Of a stretch of 64,000 bases of DNA, positions 11,680-24,800 are shown piece by piece (position 1 is the stretch's first letter; each line of letters starts with the position of its first letter). The position numbers and the translations under genes were made by a program. Under the pieces are notes generated by a model, which was given only the letters and a program-made list of their open reading frames with translations, had not been told where the DNA came from and did not search any database. The stretch is from Ridgeia piscesae (Eukaryota > Annelida > Polychaeta > Sabellida > Siboglinidae), in NCBI GenBank assembly GCA_025642075.2, contig JAODUO010000635.1, positions 148,501 through 212,500 of the forward strand, in the 5' to 3' direction.

Positions 11680-12780
11680 TGAAAATAAATGTACTTATAA
11701 TTTAGCTTATAAGCATACATGTGTGAGAGTGTCTCTTAGACGACTTAAACCTTGAGCACCTAACTTAGTGATTAATCCATGACCTCCTATGTAGGCTATA
11801 AAAGTTTTCACTTTACACCATGTAACTTGTGTCAGTACATGGAGAATCAACGTTTGTGCACTCACCCTTTTCATAATAATGACAGCGGTTGACTTTTTTA
11901 GGTCTGGGATTATCATCAGAGTACTGCATCATTAAACAAACAACATTCTATATACTGTGTTCAAAGATAAACATTATCTGATAATGAGGTAACAACAGTG
12001 AATGCCAAATTTATAATATAACAGTTAACAAAACCAAGAGCGATGAGCTAGTCTTTTTAAAACGGACTAAATTCAGGGAAAGTTTTGTTTTAATCAAGCA
12101 TGATGGCTATGTGGTGATTTTAGCATTATTTTCAAAGAAATTGACTGACTTAGCTGTAAGTATAATTATGTTGGACTGTAGCACCATAAAATGGGCAGCT
12201 TTGTCAGTATAATTAATATACAGTGAAACATTGAAATAACATTTAGACCACACAGATACTTATCAGCCTTCTATTCAAGACAATTTGTCGGTCAAATTTA
12301 TAAATATATCCTTTAAATATTTTAGTTGTTCCTACAAAGTGATTGTGATTATGTAAAAAGTCATAATATTTTTTCACTGGTGATTTTAATAATAAATTTA
12401 GCATGATTAATTCATTGAAGAGTTCAGTTCCTGTTACAAAATGGAGATTTCACAAAAACACTTAAAAATATGAACATAATGAGAAAAGGTCATTATAGCG
12501 ATTGCCACACTTTGTCATTTCCATAGGTTTTATTGTGAACATAATTTCACACAAACGTCCCAACGTATTATGGTTAACTTAGTGTAATTGTTCTAAAACT
12601 GCATGTCGTTGAGAGACTCAGGTGTTGTAATTGATGTGGCGAAGTGTGAAAAGCGAGACCTATTCATCCTCTCACTCCACCACTTACTCAACCTTTAACA
12701 GCATCTAACTTAAGACCCAAGGTCCTCAACACAGACTCACCCGTCCTAATTGGTGTCAGCCTTGTTCAGTTTGCAGCAGA
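11680..12780. other. Intron 2 unique AT-rich sequence
   Basis: No coding motif, array or recognisable element was seen here. Confidence 0.5.
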
Positions 12781-12842
12781 GAAACCATCACAACTAAATG
12801 AGTAGATCCTGAAGCAGGCAGACATATGGGGGTACATGCTGA

Positions 12843-14050
12843 AGACTGTTGGAATGGGAGTAGATATTGAAGAGGGTGGAAATGGGAGTAGATATTGAAG
12901 AGGGTGGGAATGGGAGTAGATATTGAAGAGGGTGGGAATGGGAGTAGATACTGAAGAGGGTGGGAATGGGAGTAGATACTGAAGAGGGTGGAAATGGGAG
13001 TAGACTCTAAAGAGGGTGGAAATGGGAGTAGATACTGAAGAGGGTGGGAATGGGAGTAGATACTGAAGAGGGTGGAAATGGGAGTAGATTCTGAAGAGGG
13101 TGGGAATGGGAGTAGATACTGAAGAGGGTGGGAATGGGAGTAGATTCTGAAGAGGGTGGGAATGGGAGTAGATATTGAAGAGGGTGGGAATGGGAGTAGA
13201 TACTGAAGAGGGTGGGAATGGGAGTAGATATTGAAGAGGGTGGGAATGGGAGTAGATACTGAAGAGGGTGGGAATGGGAGTAGATTCTAAAGAGGGTGGG
13301 AATGGGAGTAGATACTGAAGAGGGTGGGATTGGGAGTAGATACTGAAGAGGGTGGGAATGGGAGTAGATTCTAAAGAGGGTGGGAATGGGAGTAGATTCT
13401 GAAGAGGGTGGGAATGGGAGTAGATTCTAAAGAGGGTGGGAATGGGAGTAGATACTGAAGAGGGTGGAAATGGGAGTAGATACTGAAGAGGGTGGAAATG
13501 GGAGTAGATACTGAAGAGGGTGGGAATGGGAGTAGATATTGAAGAGGGTGGGAATGGGAGTAGATTTAAAGAGGGTGGGAATGGGAGTAGATACTGAAGA
13601 GGGTGGAAATGGGAGTAGATATTGAAGAGGGTGGGAATGGGAGTAGACTCTAAAGAGGGTGGGAATGGGAGTAGATACTGAAGAGGGTGGAAATGGGAGT
13701 AGATATTGAAGAGGGTGGGAATGGGAGTAGATACTGAAGAGGGTGACAATGGGAGTAGATTCTAAAGAGGGTGGGAATGGGAGTAGATTCTGAAGAGGGT
13801 TGGAATGGGAGTAGATATTGTAGAGGGTGGGAATGGGAGTAGATTCTGAAGAGGGTGGGAATGGGAGTAGATACTGAAGAGGGTGGGAATGGGAGTAGAT
13901 TCTGAAGAGGGTGGGAATGGGAGTAGATTCTGAAGAGGGTGGGAATGAGAGTAAATATTGTAGAGTGTGGGAATGGGAGTAGATTCTAAAGAGGGTGGGA
14001 ATGGGAGTAGATTCTGAAGAGGGTGGGAATGGGAATATATTTTGAAGGGT
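12843..14050. repeat. 28-bp minisatellite (about 43 units)
   Basis: Units read gggtgggaatgggagtagat + actgaaga, period 28, with common variants at the tattgaa/tactgaa/ttctgaa/ttctaaa block. Strong purine bias on the + strand (GGGTGGGAATGGGAG). The minus-strand Pro/Ser/Ile-rich open frames are repeat artefacts. Confidence 0.95.
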
Positions 14051-14284
14051 GTGTAACTGTGTACTGTGTATACAGTATGTATAGTTATAATAGTATGTTA
14101 TTAACATAATGATTACATTATTATGACTATATTAATTGGGGGAAAAAACTGTTTACCATTTTCAAATGCTATGCTTTTAATTTAAAGAAGGCATTGAAAC
14201 AAGTGTATTTCTTGTTGAGAATATTAGTCAGTTAGATTAAAAAAAATTATAATAGTTAATCATTGACACTGTGAATATGTTATA

Positions 14285-14400
14285 TGGCAGTGTGCCACAG
14301 TGTAGCCATAGAGCACTGCAGTCTCAACTGAGAGACATCGCATTAAATTCCACCCAATGCTGTTTGCCTTGGGCAACTTAATTCTATTTTAAGGCCGCAT
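14285..14400 (+). mobile_element. Possible decayed tRNA-derived SINE
   Basis: Sequence gtgtagccatagagcactgc resembles a tRNA A-box region and gcattaaattccaccc a damaged B box, followed by ttgccttgggcaacttaatt, a motif seen downstream of the tRNA head in several SINE families. Weak, by eye only. Confidence 0.35.
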
Positions 14401-14562
14401 TAATATGAGTATTACAATAGGTTTTTAAAATAAATTTTATCTGCTTCCAAAATAAATTATTCGTGGTTATTTCTAGTTTGCCTAACAGAAATCTGTTGAT
14501 GTGACTTAGCTTCAGTGACGCCAGTGCTGTTGTGTGCATCTATGAATGCTGGGTTGTTGCAG

Positions 14563-14675
14563 CGAAGGAAGTGAGAAGCATAAGTGAAGTGTCGGGCAAA
14601 GCCATCCACATTGATGACTTTGTGAAGGAGATTGAACGTAGGAAGAAGAAGGGCATATTCACTACAGAGTTTAAG
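14563..14675 (+). CDS. RPTP exon 3: juxtamembrane lead-in to D1
   Basis: The acceptor gttgttgcag and donor tttaag|gtaagc are both strong. The exon completes an Ala codon with exon 2 and reads KEVRSISEVSGKAIHIDDF and then VKEIERRKKKGIFTTEFK. The pattern 'IxIDDFVKxI...GFxxEF' matches the segment that precedes the first PTP domain in RPTPs (PIxVxxFxxHV...GFxxEYExL). It ends in phase 0. Confidence 0.88.
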
Positions 14676-15054
14676 GTAAGCTGTCACACAGCTATATGCC
14701 AAAGTTCCGCGTGATTACAGGTGCACTGTTTGTGGCTTCACTGGTAATTCCAACAACTCTTGTTGGTTTAAGCACTTTACTCAAAGACATTTGGCTTTTG
14801 AAGTGCTGTCCTCAGGTTCGCCCACTCCACACGCTGTTAGTGGCAGTCAATGTCTGCAGTGGTTTTAAATACAAGCAGAGGTTTTATCTGTGTATCACTG
14901 AATATGTGAATGACTGATTAGCCAACAAAATGGAATGGATGAGTGGAGGTAAGTAATCATTATGACATTTCTGTCGGAGTACAAAGTTTCAACTGCAGTA
15001 ACCACATGTGGCTCAGTGTCTTTCTAACTCATTTATACATACTTGCCATTGACT

Positions 15055-16256
15055 GACTGGTGCTAGGTACTTCCCGTTGACACATGAATGATGCTAGGTA
15101 CTTCCCGTTGACACATGAATGATGCTAGGTACTTCCCGTTGACACAGTGAATGATGCTAGGTACTTCCCGTTGACACATGAATGATGCTAGGTACTTCCC
15201 CTTGACACAGGAATGATGCTAGGTACTTCCCATTGACACAAGAATGATGCTAGGTACTTCCCATTGACACATAAATGATGCTAGGTACTTCCCATTGACA
15301 CAGGAATGATGCTAGGTACTTCCCATTGACACATAAATGATGCTAGGTACTTCCCGTTGACACAAGAATGATGCTAGGTACTTCCCATTGACACAAAAAT
15401 GATGCTAGGTACTTCCCATTGACACATAAATGATGCTAGGTACTTCCCCTTGACACAGGAATGATGCTAGGTACTTCCCGTTGACACATGAATGATGCTA
15501 GGTACTTCCCGTTGACACAGGAATGATGCTAGGTACTTCTTGTTGACACAGGAATGATGCTAGGTACTTCCCGTTGACACATGAATGATGCTAGGTACTT
15601 ACCGTTGACACAGGAATGATGCTAGGTACTTCCCATTGACACAGGAATGATGCTAGGTACTTCCCATTGACACAGGAATGATGCTAGGTACTTCCCATTG
15701 ACACAGGAATGATGCTAGGTTCTTCCCATTGACACACAAATGATGCTAGGTACTTCCCGTTGACACAAGAATGATGCTAGGTACTTCCCATTGACACAAG
15801 AATGATGCTAGGTACTTCCCATTGACACATAAATGATGCTAGGTACTTCCCGTTGACACAAGAATGATGCTAGGTACTTCCCATTGACACATAAATGATG
15901 CTAGGTACTTCCCGTTGACACATAAATGATGCTAGGTACTTCCCGTTGACACATGAATGATGCTAGGTACTTCCTGTTGACACAGGACTGATGCTAGGTA
16001 TTTCCCATTGACACAGGACTGCTGCTAGGTACTTCCCCTTGACACAGGAATGATGCTAGGTACTTCCCGTTGACACATGAATGATGCTAGGTACTTCCCA
16101 TTGACACATGAATGATGCTAGGTACTTCCCATTGACACATGAATGATGCTAGGTACTTCCCGTTGACACAGGAATGATGCTAGGTACTTCCCATTGACAC
16201 AAGAATGATGCTAGGTACTTCCCATTGACACAGGAATGATGCTGGGTACCTCCCAT
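15055..16256. repeat. 31-bp minisatellite, left block (about 39 units)
   Basis: Units read tgctaggtacttcccattga + cacaggaatga with G/A variation at ccc(g/a)ttg. The array is split from its right block by an inserted element at about 16257-16605. Confidence 0.95.
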
Positions 16257-16608
16257 TAATAATAATAATAATAAAATACAATATTTATATAGCGCCATAA
16301 TCACATGGTGCTTTACAGTACAATAATAATAATAATAATAATAAATCTACAGAGAAATTAAAACATTACAATATTCAGTTAAATAATTTAAAAGCTAAAC
16401 AGCAAATGGTCGTAAATTGAATTAAGCAGTAAAGTAAAAATTATTTATATAAGGATAGTAAACCTAAAAGGTTTAGGTGCAATAAATAATTAAGTATTAT
16501 TTTACATTAAATTAAATGAACTAGTAGGAATAAATATTGTGCTATTAAAACAGTTGATATGTCGATTTGTTGTCTATGTATTGCTGCCAGAACATAAATA
16601 TCTTTATT
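16257..16608. mobile_element. Element inserted into the 31-bp array
   Basis: About 350 bp of AT-rich non-array DNA interrupts the minisatellite within a unit. It starts with an AAT trinucleotide run followed by acaatatttatatagcgcca and ggtgctttacag, a signature I associate with a widespread class of invertebrate short repeats. The word ccatt is present on both sides (about 16252-16256 and 16609-16613), compatible with a short target duplication. The two array blocks differ in their majority variant (gaatga left, gggctga right), so they evolved separately after the split. Confidence 0.6.
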
Positions 16609-17405
16609 GCCATTGACACAGGGCTGATGCTAGGTGCTTCCCATTGACACAGGGCTGATGCTAGGTGCTTCCCATTGACACAGGGTTGATGCTAGGTACT
16701 TCCCATTGACACAGGGCTGATGCTACGTACTTCCCATTGACACAGGGCTGATGCTAGGTACTTCCCATTGACACAGGGCTGATGCTAGGTACTTCCCATT
16801 GACACAGGGCTGATGCTAGGTACTTCCCATTGACACAGGGCTGATGCTAGGTACTTCCCATTGACACAGGGCTGATGCTAGGTGCTTCCCATTGACACAG
16901 GGCTGATGCTAGGTGCTTCCCATTGACACAGGGTTGATGCTAGGTGCTTCCCATTGACACAGGGTTGATGCTAGGTACTTCCCATTGACACAGGGCTGAT
17001 GCTATGTACTTCCCATTGACACAGGGCTGATGCTAGGTACTTCCCATTGACACAGGGTTGATGCTAGGTACTTCCCATTGACACAGGGCTGATGCTAGGT
17101 ACTTCCCGTTGACACACGGCTGATGCTAGGTACTTCCCATTGACACACGGCTGATGCTAGGTACTTCCCATTGACACAGGGCTGATGCTAGGTACTTCCC
17201 ATTGACACAGGGCTGATGCTAGGTACTTCCCATTGACACAGGGCTGATGCTAGGTACTTCCCGTTGACACAGGAGTAGCGCTGGGTATTTCCCATTAACA
17301 CAGGGTTGATGCTGTGTATTTCCCATTGACACGTGGCTGATGTTGGGTACTTCCCTTTGACATATTGCTGGTGCCGGGTACTTTCCATTGACACATCACT
17401 GGTTT
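16609..17405. repeat. 31-bp minisatellite, right block (about 25 units)
   Basis: Same repeat as the left block, with the majority unit ctgatgctaggtacttccca + ttgacacaggg. The last units (17270-17400) are increasingly diverged. Confidence 0.95.
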
Positions 17406-17411
17406 TGGGTA

Positions 17412-17422
17412 TATTGTATATA

Positions 17423-17508
<86 letters not shown>
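17412..17508. repeat. (TA)n microsatellite
   Basis: About 80 bp of alternating TA directly after the last diverged 31-bp units. Confidence 0.95.
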
Positions 17509-17509
<1 letters not shown>

Positions 17510-18031
17510 CTTTATATAATGTTTTCCCTTGTTGTTCTGTTTGTATGGTATTGACAACTGTACTGTAAAGAGCTACAATAAATTTGATTTGAAATTTGAC
17601 ACAGAACTGCCACATTGGTTCTCTCAGTTCTTCCCAGGTTAAACTGTACTAAGATAATTATTAAATCATTATTGAGTTGTTGATATTCTAAGAAGTGGTT
17701 TATTATGTGGAAAGGAACATTAATGATAACAATCAGGTTTTAATGATAAGAGTGATAACACGTGTGGCGTACTGTCATAGTGGCAGTGCGGCTGACTTCA
17801 GTGCAGTGACTGAGCTGTGATTGGGACGTGGAGAATCAATAGTGAGTACTCGAGGACCACAGCTCCCTACAGCAATATGGGAGCTTGGAGAGGACTCGCA
17901 GTGTAATTGGCAAGTTTGAGATGGGACTAAATCTAATGAGGTGTGTGTGTAGTGCCACCTGCCTGACTGCCACCAGAGACAGGGCCGCCAGCACGGGCAG
18001 GGCGGTGTGGAGGGCAGGACAGTGGCAGGGT

Positions 18032-20095
18032 AGCGTAGGCACATGGAGGGCAGTGTAGGCACATGGAGGGCAGTGTAGGCACATGGAGGGCAGTGTAGGC
18101 ACATGGAGGGCAGTGTAGGCACATGGAGGGCAGTGTAGGCACATGGAGGGCAGTGTAGGCACATGGAGGGCAGTGTAGGCACATGGAGGGCAGTGTAGGC
18201 ACACGGAGGGCAGTGTAGGCACATGGAGGGCAGTGTAGGCACATGGAGGGCAGCGTAGGCACATGGAGGGTAGCGTAGGCACATGGAGGGCAGCGTAGGC
18301 ACATGGAGGGCAGCGTAGGTACATGGAGGGCAGCGTAGGAACATGGAGGGTAGCGTAGGCACATGGAGGGCAGTGTAGGCACATGGAGGGCAGTGTAGGC
18401 ACATGGAGGGCAGTGTAGGCACATGGAGGGTAGTGTAGGCACATGGAGGGCAGTGTGGGCACATGGAGGGTAGTGTGGGCACGTGGAGGGTAGTGTGGGC
18501 ACGTGGAGGGCAGTGTAGGCACGTGGAGGGCAGTGTAGGCACGTGGAGGGTAGTGTAGGCACGTGGAGGGCAGCGTAGGCACATGGAGGGCAGTGTAGGC
18601 ACATGGAGGGCAGCGTAGGAACATGGAGGGTAGTGTAGGCACATGGAGGGCAGTGTAGGCACATGGAGGGCAGTGTAGGCACATGGAGGGCAGTGTAGGC
18701 ACATGGAGGGTAGTGTAGGCACATGGAGGGCAGCGTAGGCACATGCAGGGCAGTGTAGGCACATGGAGGGCAGCGTAGGAACATGGAGGGTAGTGTAGGC
18801 ACATGGAGGGCAGTGTAGGCACATGGAGGGCAGTGTAGGCACATGGAGGGCAGTGTAGGCACATGGAGGGCAGTGTAGGCACATGGAGGGCAGTGCAGGA
18901 GGGTAGTGGAGGCACATGGAGGGAGGTAGGAACATGGAGGGTAGTGAACATGGAGGGTAGTGTAGGCACATGGAGGGCAGTGTAGGCACATGGAGGGTAG
19001 TGTAGGCACATGGAGGGCAGCGTAGGAACATGGAGGGTAGCGGAGGCACATGGAGGGTAGTGTAGGAGGGTAGTGGAGGCACATGGAGGGTAGTGTAAGC
19101 ACATGGAGGGCAATGCAGGAACATGGAGGGCAGTGTAGGCACATGGAGGGTAGTGTAGGAGGGTAGTGGAGGCACATGGAGGGTAGTGTAGGGACATGGA
19201 GGGCAGCGTGGGCACATGGAGGGCAGCGTGGGCACATGGAGGGTAGTGTAGGCACATGGAGGGCAGCGTAGGCACATGGAGGGTAGCGTAGGCACATGGA
19301 GGGCAGCGTAGGCACATGGAGGGTAGTGTAGGCACATGGAGGGTAGCGTAGGCACATGGAGGGCAGCGTAGGCACATGGAGGGCAGGTGGCACTGGAGGG
19401 CAGGTAGGCACATGGAGGGCAGCGTAGGCACATGGAGGGCAGCGTAGGCACATGGAGGGCAGTGTAGGCACATGGAGGGCAGCGTAGGCACATGGAGGGC
19501 AGCGTAGGCACATGGAGGGCAGCGTAGGCACATGGAGGCAGTGTAGGCACATGGAGGGCAGCGTAGGCACATGGAGGGCAGTGTAGGCACATGGAGGGAG
19601 CGTAGGCACATGGAGGGCAGTGTAGGCACATGGAGGGCAGCGTAGGCACATGGAGGGCAGAGTAGGCACATGGAGGGCAGCGTAGGCACATGGAGGGCAG
19701 TGTAGGCACATTGGAGGGCAGGGGCACATGGAGGGTGTAGGCACATGGAGGGCAGTGTAGGCACATGGAGGGCAGCGTAGGCACATGGAGGGCAGTGTAG
19801 GCACATGGAGGACAGTGTAGGCAATGGAGGGCAGTGTAGGCACTTGGAGGGCAGTGTAGGCACATGGAGGGCAGGTAGGCACATGGAGGGCAGTGTAGGC
19901 ACATGGAGGGTAGTGTAGGCACATGGAGGGCAGTGTAGGCACATGGAGGCAGTGTAGGCACATGGAGGGCAGTGTAGGCACATGGAGGGCAGTGTAGGCA
20001 CATGGAGGGTAGGGTAGGCACATGGAGGACAGTGTAGGCATCATGGAGGGCAGTGTAGGCATATGGAGGACAGTGTAGGCACTGGAGCTTAGGCC
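18032..20095. repeat. 20-bp minisatellite (about 100 units)
   Basis: Units read acatggagggcagtgtaggc, exactly 20 bp in the left half. C/T variants (cagcg, tagtg) form runs of identical neighbours, and small deletions accumulate toward the right end. The minus-strand Pro/Cys/Leu-rich frames (LPSMCLHCPPCAY) of more than 700 codons are artefacts of a repeat without stops. Confidence 0.96.
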
Positions 20096-20149
20096 TTGGA
20101 CAGTGTAGGCACTGCTCCTTACTATGGTTTGTTCATCACTTTTTATGGG

Positions 20150-20323
20150 TTTGTTCACATCTATGTTAGAGTATTTTCGAGCTTTTAGTGTCTCTTCCGA
20201 AAGACACAGGCAATGTGAGGTGAACGATATTGCCTAAGTTTCGAAATGGTGGCAGGTGGAATTGAACCACCGTCCCCTCAATTGACAGTCTGGGGCTCTA
20301 CCGCGCGACCACCGCTCCTCACA
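20150..20323 (-). mobile_element. tRNA-derived SINE remnant
   Basis: On the minus strand from about 20322 the sequence runs through an A-box-like GGTCGCGCGGTAGAGC and a near-perfect T arm (GGTGG TTCAATT CCACC, 20255-20271), with the B box GGTTCAATTCC. The anticodon arm does not fold cleanly and the 5' acceptor strand does not pair with TGCCACC, so it is not a working tRNA. Downstream, TGTCTTTCGGAAGAGACA (20189-20206 reversed) recalls the conserved central body of some invertebrate SINEs. Confidence 0.65.
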
Positions 20324-20334
20324 ATCCATTGCAC

Positions 20335-21205
20335 TGGCCGCCTTACAGTGCCATCCCTTCCATTGACCTCCTTATAGTGCCATTCCTTGCACTGGCCTCC
20401 TTACAGTGCCATCCCTTGCACTGACCTCCTTACAGTGCCATTCCTTGCACTGGCCTCCTTACAGTGCCATCCCTTGCATTGACCTCCTTATAGTGCCATC
20501 CCTTGCACTGGCCTCCTTACGGTGCCATCCCTTGCATTGACCTCCTTACAGTGCCATCCCTTGCACTGGCCTCCTTATGGTGCCATCCCTTGCACTGACC
20601 TCCTTACAGTGCCATCTCTTGCATTGACCTCCTTACAGTGCCATCCCTTGCACTGGCTTCCTTACAGTGCCATCCCTAGCACTGACCTCCTTATAGTGCC
20701 ATCCCTTGCACTGGCCTCCTTACAGTGCCATCCCTTGCATTTGCCTCCTTACAGTGCCATCCCTTGTACTGGCCTCATTGCAGTGCCACCCCTTGCACTG
20801 CCCTCCTTGCAGTGCCATCCCTTGCACTGGCCTCCTTACAATCCGATCCCTTGCACAGGCCTCCTTGAAGTGTCATCCCTTGCATTGGCCTCTTTACAGT
20901 GCTACCCCTAGCACTTGCCTCCTTACAGTGCCAAATCTAGCACTGGCTTCCTTGTGGTGCCACCCCTAGCACTGGCCTCCTTACAGTGCCACACCTAGCA
21001 TTGGCTTCCTTACGGTGCCACCCCTAGCACTTGCCTCCTTACAGTGCCACACCTAGCACTGGCTTCCTTACAGTGCCACCCATAGCACTGGCCTCCTTAC
21101 AGTGCCACCCCCAACATTGGCCTCTTTACAGTGCCACCCCTAGCATTGATTTCCTAAAAGTGCCACCCCAGCACTGGTTCTCATTACAGTGTCATCCCTT
21201 GCACT
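20335..21205. repeat. 29-bp minisatellite (about 30 units)
   Basis: Units read ttacagtgccatcccttgca + ctggcctcc, period 29, diverging to a ccacccctagc variant in the right third. It begins directly beside the SINE remnant. Confidence 0.93.
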
Positions 21206-21675
21206 GACCTGCCTCCCCGGGTGCAGTGATAGTGGTGACTGATCCACTGCAGGAAAAGTGCTTACAGGAATCATCTTGTTGTCAGTGCAGATAAAACTAG
21301 GAATTCTAGAAACGGCCACTGTACAATGTGATTCATTTACGAAAATACGTAAAGGTGAAGCATGTCTTTTAGAATGTTAAATTAATTCTGACGTTAACAG
21401 TTTGTTTGTGTCTTGATGAAAATATTTTTGCATAGCTCTGTCAACTATAATAATATGTTTTTATAGAGCACTAGATAAACAAAAATCTACTCAAATGCAT
21501 TGATAAAATTAATTAATAACATTAAATGGCTATATTGAATAAAAAAAAATTAGTTGTATTATGAGACAACTATTTATATGCTTTTATTATTCTATCCGGT
21601 AAATCAGTGTGAGCTATATAGTTCGCTACAATAATAATTAATATTGTTTATATATAAAAGTGTAATTATTAATAA

Positions 21676-21712
<37 letters not shown>

Positions 21713-24083
21713 TATAAATGATAATTACAATATTTATAATAATAAACTAATCATTAACATTATATTTTATAAATGATAAAAACTAAAATTATAAATAAGT
21801 AAAATGCATGTTAGGAGTTTGTCCTACATTTAAAATGAAAATGACAATGACTATTAAAGTATATAAAATTAATTTAAACAATTTCAATTTCAGTTGTTAA
21901 AAAAAACATTCAGTGTGACACCGTATTGTATTGGAATATTAATAATTAATACTTATAGATAATAAAAAATACATTAAGCCTACAGTTAAATATATATATT
22001 TACAATGACATAAGAATATGTGCATTTCATGCACCTTCCAATTGCAAATATTCAAAATGATGTATTCACCAGGGAAGCAGTGAATTTGTGTCGCTGTGAC
22101 TATCAAGACATGTCACAAGAAATGTCTGTTATAAAAATGAAGCAACAATTCCATCCCCTGATTGGTGCTATATACCTGCAATGTGGAATACCGGCCCAGC
22201 CTTAGAATAATTGTAAATGATACAAAGTCAACTGTTGTTGCACCTACATCCTTGAAAAGGGTTGGTAAGATTAATTATTACAAAAATGTGAAAGCTTCTC
22301 CTGTTAATTGTCTCCAGTTGATCTGTGTTCGTCAGAACGCTCGTTGAAAAGAATACACAACATTTAAATTGGGAGCAAATGATATACAGTGTATGTCTGT
22401 CTAACATACTGTAATATTATATTTTGTTAGAACATTTTACAAACAGCAAATAAAACATAGATGTTACTTGGTTTTGAAGGTTCACAAATGAATACGTGAA
22501 ATTTAACGTGTGAGATGCAAACCATCTGAGATAAAATGTTTGCACATCCTACACACACATAGATACTCTAAGTATGTTGTAGTTTGGTGGTGTCATTTAG
22601 TGACTCTAAAACATACATTTTAAATTCTACCTATTTGTGACAGGTCAGTGATGACCACCAGGGTTTATGCAGGATAACATTTCTGCCAGTCACACTTTTT
22701 TGGTGGACACCGGGATGTTTACTGACATACATACCAGCCAGTGGAGATGTGTTTTATGACCTGAAATAAACCTCAAACATGCACGTGACTGTATTTATTT
22801 ATCTATTGATGTATTTATTTATTTATGTATTTTTCCCCTTTAATTATTAATATTTTATGAGGACCACGTTGGAAATAAGTGTACATTTGTGTGCTTTAAT
22901 GTATTCATCCTCGGAAATATTATATATATATGCTTATTATTTTATTTGCTTTTGCATCTAAACTATGTTTAATTGTCATGTATATAATTTGTTAACAAAT
23001 AAACTCACTCACTCACTCACTCATCGCAGACACCCATTTTCAAAACTTAACTGACAATATCTATAATTATAAAGACTTTTTGCTCCTGATTTTGTTACCT
23101 GTCCAGTGATACTTCTACCCTTACACAAAAAGGTTTTACCCGTCCAAATGCCAGGTGGACAGGTCTCTGCATAAAGCTGTGATGACCACCTAGGAGGGCC
23201 TAGCACCAGCTGCTGTAACTGCACACAGAAGCCTGGCCATGACAAATGGCCCTCCTCCCTAGAGAACTACTGTTAGTTACAGTAGCTGCTTCTGGGGAGA
23301 CTTCAGACAGATTCATCAGCACTGACTGCACTGAGGTGATTGACTCAGGGTCAACAACAAAGATGACCATTACAGTGACCACACTCTCAGACCTGTATTA
23401 TGTCTGAGATTATTCAAAATCATGAACTTTGCTTTGAGGAGACTACATTGTTGGCCAGTGTCTATGATTGGGTTCAGTTTTTCAATCTGAATTTAAAATA
23501 TCTCTTTTTATATATTTATTCCTTCTCATTGACAATTAAGTGTCTATAATTTGGTTAATCTGTTTGATCTTACTGACCATGGTCTAAGGTCTGTTTAATT
23601 TATTTAGTATCATAGACTTTATTTAGTATCATAGAATAATGTGTATATGATCCATTTCATATGTTGGTCTCCTTGGTCTGGCTCTACCAGTGTCTAGATA
23701 AGTGCAATTGTTTGGTCTCTTGGTCTGTGTCTATGGTCTGTATCGTCTACAGAAGACAACTGCAAGACTACGTAAGCAACTTAATTCCACATGTCTAACA
23801 TTCCTGCTCATGCAATGTCTATGCACCTTATAGCAACTGATCAAGACAACTTACCTAGACACCATGTTCTCTCTGCCTCCCTTGCTGTGATATGACACAG
23901 AGGAAGACAGTGTTGATATATTGTATTTTGTAAAGACAAATTGCGATATCCTTGGAAACTTGTAGTTAACATCAGCTAACAATAATCAGAACAATTGTAT
24001 AATTTCATGGGCTGTTCCATATTTGTACTGTTAAATACAAATTCACAATCTCTTAGTTGCATTTTAAAAACAAATACATATAA

Positions 24084-24085
<2 letters not shown>

Positions 24086-24161
<76 letters not shown>
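24086..24161. repeat. (TA)n microsatellite with palindromic flanks
   Basis: About 75 bp of TA bounded by aaccata on the left and tatggtt on the right, so the whole tract is a perfect inverted repeat able to extrude as a cruciform. Confidence 0.9.
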
Positions 24162-24163
<2 letters not shown>

Positions 24164-24684
24164 TTTTAAACAAAACACAGAGAAGTAATTGTTCAAAACA
24201 TCACATCAAACTGAACACGTGCGTGCTTTGAATAATGAGGAGGTGAGCGGAAGCTGTGTGGACAGTGACAAATTGGTGAGATCTGTGAGACATGGGGGAA
24301 GCACTCTGTCCCTGCTGCCCTCTCTCTCAGCACAGGAGCTTAGGCACAGACTGGCTTCATTAGTATCAGTAAAACACAGTGCTGTTTCTTTGCTCTGAGT
24401 CTCCTAATTGTCAGCTGTCAGCCGCTAGCAAGCACTCCAGCAGACAAGCCAATTAAAGTCCTCTCTGACGGCACGGCACGGCACGAGGCAAACAGGTGCT
24501 TGTGAGTGCACACCGAGGACCACCTAGACAACCGATCCTGCTCACATTGTAAATAATATTGCTCCAACTTTTAATCAAAATCTTGTCGTCCTTAAATGCC
24601 CCAGTATTGTATGTGAGAAAATAAAACTGTGGTCATCTCTGTAAGGCTGACATGTTCAAATATGGACTTAAGTACATCATGTGT

Positions 24685-24800
24685 GATGGCCGCCGGATCT
24701 GGAACAGTCTGGCAAACGAACTATGAAAACGTACAACGGCAAGTTCCATAGACTGATGCAGAACAGGGCGGGTCCCTCGTGCAACTGCTCTGTCTACAGT
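24685..24800 (+). mobile_element. Possible decayed LINE 3' fragment
   Basis: A frame with one stop reads GRRIWNSLANEL, then KRTTASSID, resembling the WNxLPxEL...TxxSF motif near the end of CR1/jockey ORFs. Too short and damaged to classify. Confidence 0.3.

Noticed and set aside
17775..20158. Pro/Cys/Leu-rich frames of more than 700 codons on the minus strand
   Set aside because: Three overlapping frames of the same strand are open at once across a 20-bp repeat; this is low-complexity artefact, not a mucin-like gene.
20245..20322. A functional tRNA (minus strand)
   Set aside because: The T arm and B box are good but the acceptor and anticodon stems do not pair; it fits a SINE head better.
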